Shown here: positions 6,710-13,354 of the stretch, piece by piece
How the letters are laid out: the number at the start of each line of letters is the position of its first letter
Position numbering within the stretch: the first letter of the stretch is position 1
DNA from: CAZWRK01 sp964635875
GTDB taxonomy: Bacteria; Pseudomonadota; Gammaproteobacteria; Burkholderiales; Aquaspirillaceae
Direction of reading: 5' to 3'
Length of the DNA stretch: 18,785 nucleotides
NCBI GenBank assembly: GCA_964635875.1
Contig: CAZWRK010000081.1
Location: 1-18,785 of the forward strand
Translations under genes and position numbers: made by a program
Notes under the pieces: model-generated
Told to the model about the DNA's origin: nothing
The model's input: only the letters and a program-made list of their open reading frames with translations
The model's database searches: none

Positions 6710-8668
6710 ATGACAGATCTTTCTGTTGAAACAACTGATACGCCTTCTTTGAGCGCGTATCTTGAACAACATCATGCCAAGTTAGTCACCAGCGATGGCA
6801 GCTACGCCCTTTCGGTGCAAGGCGAAATCGTGATCAATAAGCGGGTGATTCCGTATCACTTGATCCCTGATGATGGTTTTCTGGGCAAAAGCACCAAATG
6901 GCGGCGCTTAGATAATTTGGCGCGTTTGGCCTTAGTGCAAACCCGCTGGAACGATACCGCGCGGGCGCGACTCGAAGCACAGTTGAGTCAATGTGCAGAA
7001 AAAGTGCTGAACTTAGCGCGCGAGCATGACCTTGACCCGAATGGCGCGCTGAATGCTTTTCAAGCCAAGTATGAATTGGCGCGGCTGCGCTGTACCTTGG
7101 CGTTGGAGCGGATTCATGCTCAGGTTAGCGAACGCGGCGATCATTTAGATGCCGAAAAAACCCGCGCGGCGGTGAATTTATCGCTCTATCCCGAGTCATT
7201 TGTGTTGGCACAGAGCATGAAGCGGCATTTTATTGCCGTGCTCGGGCCGACCAATTCCGGCAAAACCCACGCCGCGATGGAGCATCTTGCGCAGGCCAAA
7301 ACCGGCGCGTATTTAGCGCCGCTGCGGTTATTGGCTTTGGAAAATTACCAGCGCCTGAAAAATGCGGGGATTGCGGTCAGCCTAATTACCGGCGAGCAAC
7401 GCAAGCTGCACCCCGAAGCAACGCACGTTGCCAGCACGGTCGAAATGCTCAGCCCGAATCGGGTGATTGATGTCGCGGTGATTGATGAAATTCAGTTGCT
7501 TGATGATCCCGATCGCGGCGCAGCATGGACGGCGGCCGTGTGTGGCGTTCCGGCGGAAACGATTTATTTGCTCGGCGCGCTCGAAGCACGACCGGCGATT
7601 GAGTCGCTGGTGAAGCGCGTCGGCGGCACCTTGGAAGTGCGTGAATTGCAGCGTAAATCCGCTTTAGAAATGGATAAACAGCCGCTCGGTGATCTGAAGA
7701 ACCTCAAAACCGGCGACGTCTTGATTGCTTTTTCGCGGCGCGAAGTCTTGAACTGGCGCGATCAAGTCATCGAGCAAGGTTTTTCGGTGTCGGCAATTTA
7801 CGGGAATTTATCACCCGAAGTGCGGCAGGCGCAGGCCGAGCGCTTTATTGAGGGTGAGACACAAATCGTCGTTGGCACTGATGCGATTGGCATGGGGCTA
7901 AACACCCCTGCGCGGCGGGTGATTTTTACCACCGCGAATAAGTGGGACGGCTACAACGAAGGCGTGATTGCGGCGGCGCTGGCGAAACAAATTGCCGGTC
8001 GAGCGGGGCGGTTCGGTCAACACGAAACCGGCTATGTCGCGGGCTTAGACGCAAAAACCCATCGCACGATTGCGGCCTTGCTCAAGCAACAGCTCGAACC
8101 CTTGCCGAGCACGGGGTTTTATGTCGCGCCAAACTTGCAGTATTTACAGCAAATTTCTGCTGCGACCGGTCAAAGCCAGTTGCGCCCCTTATTGGCGTTG
8201 TTTGCCAAGCATATTAACGTTCATGACGAATTTTTCTTGCCCGCCAATTTGAGCGATCAAATGGAAAAAGCGGCGTGGTTGGATGGATTGGCGTTGTCGC
8301 TGGAGGATCGGTTTACCTTCAGTTTGTGTCCGGTTTCAACGAAAATTCCGATGCTGGAACGGGCGTTGCATGATTGGGCGGAGTGTCGCTCGAAGCGTCG
8401 CGCTGCACCACTGTTACGGATGGAAGGCCGCGGCGGGCGTAATGAGCTGCAGTTCTTAGAAGATACCTGCAAGCTCTATGCGGCCTATGCGTGGCTTGGG
8501 TATCGAATGGAAGAAACCTTCCCGCATGGCGAAATTGCGCAGTCTTTGATGCAATCAACTTCCGAACAAATTGATACCTTGCTGCAAGCGCAAAACACTC
8601 GTCACCGCAAAAAAAATCCGCGCGAGCATTCTCGCCCGCGTCAGTCGCGCTCGTTTAAGCGCACCTAA
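6710..8668 (+). CDS. SUV3-like DEXH-box RNA helicase
   Basis: A 652-residue superfamily 2 helicase resembling eukaryotic mitochondrial SUV3 (SUPV3L1), the RNA helicase of the mitochondrial degradosome. An N-terminal region (1-172) precedes the core and matches no domain I recognise. Core motifs are Walker A GPTNSGKT (179-186), YLAPLRLLALE (201-211), ITGEQ (226-230), TVEML (243-247), motif II DEIQ (259-262), GTDAIGMGLN (389-398) and QIAGRAGRFG (427-436). The DEIQ box and AGRAGRFG form are SUV3 hallmarks. A C-terminal domain (~460-605) follows, and the protein ends in a basic tail rich in Arg/Lys/His (631-652), likely RNA-binding. The 62-bp upstream gap has no convincing promoter. The function in RNA unwinding is inferred. 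Confidence 0.85.
   Translation: MTDLSVETTDTPSLSAYLEQHHAKLVTSDGSYALSVQGEIVINKRVIPYHLIPDDGFLGKSTKWRRLDNLARLALVQTRWNDTARARLEAQLSQCAEKVLNLAREHDLDPNGALNAFQAKYELARLRCTLALERIHAQVSERGDHLDAEKTRAAVNLSLYPESFVLAQSMKRHFIAVLGPTNSGKTHAAMEHLAQAKTGAYLAPLRLLALENYQRLKNAGIAVSLITGEQRKLHPEATHVASTVEMLSPNRVIDVAVIDEIQLLDDPDRGAAWTAAVCGVPAETIYLLGALEARPAIESLVKRVGGTLEVRELQRKSALEMDKQPLGDLKNLKTGDVLIAFSRREVLNWRDQVIEQGFSVSAIYGNLSPEVRQAQAERFIEGETQIVVGTDAIGMGLNTPARRVIFTTANKWDGYNEGVIAAALAKQIAGRAGRFGQHETGYVAGLDAKTHRTIAALLKQQLEPLPSTGFYVAPNLQYLQQISAATGQSQLRPLLALFAKHINVHDEFFLPANLSDQMEKAAWLDGLALSLEDRFTFSLCPVSTKIPMLERALHDWAECRSKRRAAPLLRMEGRGGRNELQFLEDTCKLYAAYAWLGYRMEETFPHGEIAQSLMQSTSEQIDTLLQAQNTRHRKKNPREHSRPRQSRSFKRT
8609..8635 (-). 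terminator. Possible intrinsic terminator for the XRE-cupin gene
   Basis: Read on the minus strand there is a 5-bp stem GCGAG/CTCGC with loop AATG (8622-8635), then five bases, then eight consecutive T. It lies just past the stop of the minus-strand regulator gene, inside the 3' end of the helicase gene. The stem is short and separated from the T-run, so this is tentative. Confidence 0.3.
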
Positions 8669-8672
8669 AAAA

Positions 8673-9251
8673 TTAGCGCGCCGCCGTGGGGTAGTGAATC
8701 AAATTATGAAACACGGCGGCATGCTCATTGAGATTGCGGTAGCCGTGTTCACGGTCGGCCGCAAATCGAACTGCCTCGCCCTGCGCGAGTGCCTGCCACA
8801 CCCCATCAACATACACCTCCATCTGTCCACTGATCACGATGACATGCTCGGTCACGCCGCTCGCATGTGGCTCAGAGTGGCGAACATAATGCGGCAACAG
8901 CGTTAATTCAAACACTTCAAACCCAAAGTGCGGATCGTAGGGAAAAATCGGTGCGACCAACATCGCATCGCTGGCCGGTTGGCTGCGAAGGGTATCGACT
9001 TGCCGAAAAAGGGTGTCTTGAGGGCGGCTAGCGGGCGCTTCTAAAAAATGCGAGAGCGAGCACTGAAAGCCCTGCGCAATTTTCCATAACGAGGCGACGG
9101 TTGGACTGGATTCACCACGTTCAATCTGGCCGAGCATGGCTTTACTAAGGCCAGTTTCTTGGGCGGTGCGGTCGAGGCTCCATTGTTTTTCAGCACGCAA
9201 TTGGCGCAGCGTAGTCGCTAAATGGCGGTGAATGTCAGGTGTGGGCGTCAT
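8673..9251 (-). CDS. XRE-family regulator with C-terminal cupin domain (SutR/YdcN-like)
   Basis: A 192-residue transcription factor. The N-terminal helix-turn-helix (about 11-69) contains LRQLRAEKQWSLDRTAQETG and LSKAMLGQIERGESSPTVASLWKIA. A cupin domain follows (about 110-188) with His/Glu positions (H129, E135, H136) that could bind a ligand or metal. It is divergent from a BenE-type transporter, as E. coli SutR (YdcN) is adjacent to ydcO. It therefore probably controls that transporter and itself through the two palindromes between them. A longer reading frame begins at 9335, but its extra 28 residues run through those palindromes and resemble no XRE N-terminus, so ATG at 9251 is preferred. 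Shine-Dalgarno is weak. The stop lies 4 nt from that of the convergent helicase. Confidence 0.85.
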   Translation of the reverse strand: MTPTPDIHRHLATTLRQLRAEKQWSLDRTAQETGLSKAMLGQIERGESSPTVASLWKIAQGFQCSLSHFLEAPASRPQDTLFRQVDTLRSQPASDAMLVAPIFPYDPHFGFEVFELTLLPHYVRHSEPHASGVTEHVIVISGQMEVYVDGVWQALAQGEAVRFAADREHGYRNLNEHAAVFHNLIHYPTAAR

Positions 9252-9277
9252 GATTTTGGCTAAGTTACGGCGATGTT

Positions 9278-9293
9278 GTGCGTTATAGCATAC
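9278..9293. promoter_or_regulatory. Candidate operator 1 in the regulator/transporter intergenic region
   Basis: GTGCGTTATAGCATAC is an imperfect palindrome. With the flanking GTT/AAC (9275-9296) the 22-bp unit matches its reverse complement at 16 positions. It is a near copy of the site at 9315-9330 and lies 27 bp from the regulator start codon. Its TTATAG core could overlap a -10 element. Operator function is inferred. Confidence 0.55.
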
Positions 9294-9314
9294 AACTGCT
9301 ACACTGCGCGGATC

Positions 9315-9330
9315 GTGCGTTATAGCGCAC
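9315..9330. promoter_or_regulatory. Candidate operator 2 in the regulator/transporter intergenic region
   Basis: GTGCGTTATAGCGCAC has perfect 5-bp arms GTGCG/CGCAC around TTATAG. Together with the following AAC it repeats site 1 at 17 of 19 positions, 37 bp downstream. It ends 25 nt before the transporter start codon at 9356. It probably binds the adjacent XRE-cupin regulator; this is inference. Confidence 0.55.
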
Positions 9331-9355
9331 AACACAAATCTTTCAAGAGGGCATG

Positions 9356-10522
9356 ATGTCGCATCCTATTTCTCGTTATTTTTCCGTGTCATCGTGTTCA
9401 GCAGGGCTGATTGCGGTACTGGTGGGCTATACCAGCTCGGCGGCGATTGTGTTTCAGGCCGCGACCGCAGCAGGGGGATCGGCGGCGGATATTGCGTCGT
9501 GGCTGTGGGCCTTGGGTTTGGGCATGGGGCTGACGTGCATTGGCTTGTCTTTGTATTTTCGTAGCCCGATTTTGACCGCATGGTCAACGCCGGGGGCGGC
9601 GCTGTTGGTGACCAGTTTATCGGGCGTGCCGATGTCGGAGGCGGTCGCGATTTTTTTATTTTCCTCGGCCTTGGTGGTCATCGCGGGGGTGAGCGGCTGG
9701 TTTGAACGCTTTATGCATTACGTGCCGAAAAGCCTTGCGGCGGCGATGTTGGCGGGGATTTTACTGCGTTTCGGCTTATCGCTGTTTACACGCTTGCCGA
9801 TCGATGGCGCGCTGATTGGCGGCATGATGGGCTTTTTTATTTTGGCGCGGCGCTTTCGGCCACGCTATGCGGTGCCGTTGACTTTGTTGTGCGGGGTAAT
9901 CATTGCCTACGCGCAAAACACCATTCATTTCGAGCAAGTGACCTTCGCGGTGGCGTATCCAATTTGGACGGCTCCAACGTGGAATTTAACCACCTTGCTC
10001 GGGGTGGGCTTGCCATTGTTTATCGTCACGATGGCTTCGCAAAATGTCCCCGGTGTGGCGGTGTTGCGTGCAAACGGCTACGAAACGCCCGCCTCCCCCA
10101 TCATCACAAAAACCGGCGTGGCGGGGTTGATTTTGGCCCCTTTTGGCGGATTTTCGTTTAATTTAGCCGCCATTACCGCCGCCATTTGCATGAGTCGCGA
10201 TGCCGACCCCGACCCTGCGCAGCGCTATTTGGCTTCGGTGTGGGCGGGGATTTTTTATCTGTTGACGGGCATTTTTGGTGCGACCGTCGCCAGCGTCTTT
10301 AGCGCTTTCCCCGAAGCGCTGGTGATGGGCATTGCGGGGCTGGCCTTGTTGGGCACGATTAGCGCGGGCTTGGTGAGTGCGCTGCAACAGCCAAGCGATC
10401 AAGAAGCGGCTTTGATCACCTTTTTAGCCACCGCGTCGGGCATGACGCTGTGGGGCTTGGGCAGCGCATTTTGGGGTCTAGTGTTGGGCGGAATAGCCTA
10501 CGCGGTGCTGCATCGGCGCTAG
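9356..10522 (+). CDS. BenE-family (YdcO-like) membrane transporter
   Basis: Polytopic inner-membrane protein (388 residues) of the benzoate:H+ symporter BenE family, which shares the UraA-like fold. Hydrophobic segments run through the whole protein. Family segments include SSAAIVFQAA, SPILTAWSTPGAALLVTS, IFLFSSALVVIAGVSGWFER, MASQNVPGVAVLRANGY and APFGGFSFNLAAITAAICM. YdcO, the E. coli relative, is paired with SutR in the same way, so the substrate may not be benzoate; no aromatic-degradation genes are visible here. Two consecutive ATGs occur (9353, 9356). AGAGG at 9346-9350 is 5 nt from the second, so 9356 is chosen. The 3' end overlaps the convergent exporter gene by 45 bp. Confidence 0.87.
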   Translation: MSHPISRYFSVSSCSAGLIAVLVGYTSSAAIVFQAATAAGGSAADIASWLWALGLGMGLTCIGLSLYFRSPILTAWSTPGAALLVTSLSGVPMSEAVAIFLFSSALVVIAGVSGWFERFMHYVPKSLAAAMLAGILLRFGLSLFTRLPIDGALIGGMMGFFILARRFRPRYAVPLTLLCGVIIAYAQNTIHFEQVTFAVAYPIWTAPTWNLTTLLGVGLPLFIVTMASQNVPGVAVLRANGYETPASPIITKTGVAGLILAPFGGFSFNLAAITAAICMSRDADPDPAQRYLASVWAGIFYLLTGIFGATVASVFSAFPEALVMGIAGLALLGTISAGLVSALQQPSDQEAALITFLATASGMTLWGLGSAFWGLVLGGIAYAVLHRR

Positions 10523-11464
10523 ACGCGGCCGATAGCGCGGTGCCGTCACCGGATTGAATTCGACGGTGATGTGCGCTAGTTGCGGGTGAGCCGCGCGGAG
10601 TTGGGTTTTCACGGTTTCAGCTTGATGCGCTTGATCGCTGCTCAGGCTGATAATCGCTGCATATTGAGTTTTACCCACCCGCCAAACATGCAGATCGGTC
10701 AAGGTTGCGTTCGGAAGATGGTCCGCCACAGTGGTGCGAATCTCTGCGACGGGCGGCTGATTCATTTCGGCATCGAGTAACACCGCTGCCGATTGTTTAA
10801 CTAAACCCCATGCCCATACGCCCACCAAAATCGCCCCTGCGATCCCCATGATGGGATCTAGCCAACTGGCGGCGTAATATTTTCCACCCAACAGCGCCAC
10901 AATCGCCAACACAGAAGTTGCGGCATCGGTGAGCACGTGGATATACGCAGCCTTGAGATTCAGATCGTGGTGGTGGTGACCATGCCCATCATGATCGTGG
11001 TGATGGCCACCATCGCCGAGTAGCCACACGCTGGCGAGATTAACCAATAGCCCTAAAACCGCGACAAAAATCGCCTGATTATATTGAATGGTTTCGGGGT
11101 TGATCAGACGCAATGTGGATTCAAAAAACATCAAGACTGCGACCATACTGAGCAAGATTGCGCTGGTGTATGCCGCTAAAACTTCAATTTTCCACGTTCC
11201 GAAAGAGAAACGCTGATCTTGATGAAGGCGGCGCGCGCTGCGATACGCCAAGAGCGACAAGCCCAGTGCAAGGGCATGAGAGCTCATATGCCAGCCATCA
11301 GCTAACAAGGCCATCGAATTAAACCACCAACCAGCAGCGATTTCTCCGACCATCGTGACGGCGGTAACGATGACAACAAGTAGGGTGTTTTTTTCGGCGC
11401 TGCGATTGCCTTGATCAAAAATATGATCATGCGTCCAGTCGGAATGGGGGCGTGGTGCGGACAT
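10478..11464 (-). CDS. dmeF: DmeF-like CDF cation efflux protein (Co/Ni/divalent metals)
   Basis: Inner-membrane cation diffusion facilitator (328 residues) expected to export divalent metal, most likely cobalt or nickel, in exchange for protons. Six membrane helices are apparent between about 28 and 225. Transport-site residues are His59 and His63 in TM2 (ADGWHMSSH) and His176/Asp180 in TM5 (HVLTD). A His-rich cytoplasmic loop (153-166, with eight His and two Asp) lies between TM4 and TM5. A soluble C-terminal domain (about 235-305) follows. GGGAC lies upstream of the ATG on the minus strand. It is divergent from an RcnR-type regulator. TM2 His-His replaces the His-Asp of zinc CDFs such as ZitB, which suits a Co/Ni preference; that is inference. 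Confidence 0.85.
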   Translation of the reverse strand: MSAPRPHSDWTHDHIFDQGNRSAEKNTLLVVIVTAVTMVGEIAAGWWFNSMALLADGWHMSSHALALGLSLLAYRSARRLHQDQRFSFGTWKIEVLAAYTSAILLSMVAVLMFFESTLRLINPETIQYNQAIFVAVLGLLVNLASVWLLGDGGHHHDHDGHGHHHHDLNLKAAYIHVLTDAATSVLAIVALLGGKYYAASWLDPIMGIAGAILVGVWAWGLVKQSAAVLLDAEMNQPPVAEIRTTVADHLPNATLTDLHVWRVGKTQYAAIISLSSDQAHQAETVKTQLRAAHPQLAHITVEFNPVTAPRYRPRLAPMQHRVGYSAQH

Positions 11465-11496
11465 TTTTGTCCCTTTTTTAATCAGCGTGATTTATA

Positions 11497-11512
11497 CTAT
11501 ACCCCACTATAG
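11497..11512. promoter_or_regulatory. Candidate RcnR/FrmR-type operator between exporter and regulator
   Basis: Perfect 5-bp arms CTATA and TATAG flank the C-rich spacer CCCCAC. AT-rich arms around a G/C tract are the typical operator form for the RcnR/CsoR/FrmR family. The site lies 17 bp before the regulator start codon and 33 bp before that of the exporter. TATACT at 11493-11498 could serve as a -10, but no good -35 is visible. Confidence 0.6.
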
Positions 11513-11528
11513 ATAGAAAGGGAAAGCG

Positions 11529-11804
11529 ATGAGCCACACACTAGAAAATGCGAGCAAATTGATTACGCGCGTGCGGCGAATTAAAGGTCAGGCTGAAGCC
11601 TTAGAGCGCGCTTTACAGGGCGAAGCCGAATGTATGGCGATTTTGCAGCAAATTGCCGCCATTCGCGGCGCGGCCAATGGTTTGATGACTGAGGTGCTCG
11701 AAGGACATTTGCGCCATCACTTATCGAATGCGGAACTGAGTCAGGCCGAGCGAGATCAAGATTTGGAGGCGGTGTTGCAAGTATTGCGTTCGTATCTCAA
11801 ATAA
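11529..11804 (+). CDS. rcnR: RcnR/DmeR-like metal-sensing repressor (CsoR/RcnR/FrmR family)
   Basis: All-helical DNA-binding repressor of 91 residues, the normal length. Its ligand positions match the nickel/cobalt sensor RcnR exactly: His3 (MSH), Cys35 (EC), His60 and His64 (GHLRHHL). FrmR-type formaldehyde sensors lack His64, and copper CsoR proteins have a different ligand set. The core RVRRIKGQ (14-21) and LQQIAAIRGAANGLM (39-53) are conserved family segments. It would release the palindrome at 11497-11512 when Ni or Co binds, allowing expression of the divergent exporter. GAAAGGG (11516-11522) is a good Shine-Dalgarno. In rhizobia the equivalent pair is called DmeR-DmeF. Confidence 0.87.
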   Translation: MSHTLENASKLITRVRRIKGQAEALERALQGEAECMAILQQIAAIRGAANGLMTEVLEGHLRHHLSNAELSQAERDQDLEAVLQVLRSYLK

Positions 11805-11806
11805 AA

Positions 11807-11822
11807 TGTATTGCGCAATACA
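11807..11822. repeat. Perfect 16-bp palindrome after the metal-sensor gene
   Basis: TGTATTGCGCAATACA is its own reverse complement. It starts 2 nt after the stop codon and 8 nt before the terminator stem. It may fold into a small hairpin or bind a dimeric protein; no function can be assigned. Confidence 0.7.
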
Positions 11823-11830
11823 AATCGAAT

Positions 11831-11860
11831 CCGCCCGAATCCAAAGAAACGGGCGGTTTT
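11831..11860 (+). terminator. Intrinsic terminator after the metal-sensor gene
   Basis: Stem CCGCCCG (11831-11837) pairs perfectly with CGGGCGG (11850-11856) across a 12-nt loop, followed by TTTT (11857-11860). It is positioned to end transcription of the RcnR-like gene before the convergent dbpA. No T-run exists on the minus side. Confidence 0.8.
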
Positions 11861-11863
11861 GGC

Positions 11864-13249
11864 TTAGTCGATCAAGCGCATTTTGTAGGTTTTAGCTTTG
11901 ATCTTGCCCTTAGAGAGCTGGTTAAATGCCTGCTTGGCGATTTGGCGATCCAGTGCGACAAAGGTCGAAAACTCAAAAACAGTGATCTTGCCCACTTGCG
12001 AACCGGCAATGCCACCTTCGCCGGTCAACGCGCCCAAAATATCACCGGGGCGGAGTTTTTCGCGCTTTCCGCCGGCAATTTCTAAAGTCACCATTTGCGG
12101 GCGCAGCGGGCCACCGGTGGCGGGTTTCAAGTCGCCGATTTCCGCCCAAATCAGCGGCGATTGTTGATACACCTCAATAGTCGTAACACGACGACCGTCG
12201 TTCGGACTCACCAGCGTGACCGCCTGTCCTTGTTGATCGCCGCGACCGGTACGGCCGATCCGGTGAATATGCACTTCGGGATCATGTGCAACATCGACAT
12301 TGATCACCAAATCAAGGTCTTTAATGTCCAATCCCCGCGCGGCGACATCGGTCGCTACCAAAACGGTTGTGCTTTTATTGGCGAAACGGGCGAGCACTTG
12401 ATCACGGTCGCGCTGCTCTAATTCGCCATACAATGCCAGCGCGGAAAAACCCGCCTTTTCCAGTTCAGCAAGCAGGTCTTTACAGCGTTGCTTGGTATTA
12501 CAAAACGCCAAAGCCGAACTCGGGCGCAAGCTTTTTAGGATCTGCACCACATGGCTGAGGCGCTGTTCTTGCGAAGTCTCGTAAAAACATTGCTCGATTT
12601 TGCTGTCTTGGTGCAACGATTCCACCTTCAACAACACCGGATTGCGCATAAATTGCTGCGAAAGCCGTTGGATATTGTCGGGGTAAGTCGCGGAAAACAT
12701 CATGGTTTGCCGTTGCGCGCGCGGGCAGGCGCGGACAATCCCAACAATTTCTTCGATAAAACCCATATCGACCATGCGATCGGCTTCGTCGAGCACCAGC
12801 GTTTTCACGCCAGATAAATCTAACGATCCCCGTGCCAAATGATCTTGGAGTCGTCCCGGCGTACCGACAACAATATGCGCACCGTGTTCTAACGAAGCCC
12901 GTTGCGGGGCCATCGGCGTGCCGCCGCACAGGGTAATCACTTTAATGTTGTCGATTGCGCGGGCGATGCGGCGAATTTCTTGTGCGACTTGATCGGCGAG
13001 TTCGCGGGTTGGGCACAGCACCAGCGCTTGAACGCCAAACCAGCGCGGATTCAGGCTGTTAATTAATCCCAAGGCAAACGCAGCAGTTTTTCCGCTACCA
13101 GTTTTGGCTTGAGCGATGACATCTTTTTTGTCCAGAATCGCCGGTAAGCTGGCGGCTTGGATCGGCGTCATATGGTGGTAGCCGAGGCTTTCTAAATTTG
13201 ACAGGAGCGCAGGAGAAAGCGCGAGTGATGCAAAATTTTCTTTATTCAC
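11864..13249 (-). CDS. dbpA: ATP-dependent RNA helicase DbpA
   Basis: DEAD-box RNA helicase (461 residues, E. coli DbpA 457) acting in 50S subunit assembly. Its C-terminal domain recognises hairpin 92 of 23S rRNA. Motifs: Q-motif Gln31, motif I AKTGSGKT (48-55), PTRELADQV (80-88), GG (109-110), TPGRL (130-134), DEAD (154-157), SAT (186-188), ARGLDI (304-309) and HRIGRTGR (329-336). The C-terminal RNA-binding domain (about 386-461) includes LRPGDILGALTGEGGIAG, which separates DbpA from other DEAD proteins. The start codon is GTG at 13249, since no other start precedes the conserved N-terminus; Shine-Dalgarno is poor. It lies 83 bp downstream of the recombinase gene on the same strand and is probably transcribed separately. 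Confidence 0.95.
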   Translation of the reverse strand: MNKENFASLALSPALLSNLESLGYHHMTPIQAASLPAILDKKDVIAQAKTGSGKTAAFALGLINSLNPRWFGVQALVLCPTRELADQVAQEIRRIARAIDNIKVITLCGGTPMAPQRASLEHGAHIVVGTPGRLQDHLARGSLDLSGVKTLVLDEADRMVDMGFIEEIVGIVRACPRAQRQTMMFSATYPDNIQRLSQQFMRNPVLLKVESLHQDSKIEQCFYETSQEQRLSHVVQILKSLRPSSALAFCNTKQRCKDLLAELEKAGFSALALYGELEQRDRDQVLARFANKSTTVLVATDVAARGLDIKDLDLVINVDVAHDPEVHIHRIGRTGRGDQQGQAVTLVSPNDGRRVTTIEVYQQSPLIWAEIGDLKPATGGPLRPQMVTLEIAGGKREKLRPGDILGALTGEGGIAGSQVGKITVFEFSTFVALDRQIAKQAFNQLSKGKIKAKTYKMRLID

Positions 13250-13316
13250 AATAACTTGGCGTAATAGATCAGTAAGGCGCGGAGTGTATCAGCAAGGGGC
13301 GATAGCGCCAACTTTT

Positions 13317-13354
13317 GTCCGATCTCAGCGGGCTATTTCGGCATGAGATCGGAC
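13317..13354. repeat. Perfect 11-bp inverted repeat spanning the recombinase stop codon
   Basis: GTCCGATCTCA (13317-13327) and TGAGATCGGAC (13344-13354) are exact reverse complements separated by 16 nt. The right arm lies in the last codons of the recombinase; the left arm is just beyond its stop (13333-13335). No T-run follows on either strand's downstream side, so it is not a standard intrinsic terminator. It could stabilise the mRNA 3' end or be a protein- or recombinase-binding site. Confidence 0.75.

Noticed and set aside
9252..9335. Extended N-terminus for the XRE-cupin regulator
   Set aside because: The 28 extra codons would run through both candidate operators and lack similarity to XRE proteins. 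ATG 9251 gives a normal N-terminus.
13250..13316. GGCG-ATAG-CGCC hairpin (13298-13309) as a recombinase terminator
   Set aside because: The stem has only four base pairs and no T-run on the minus strand.
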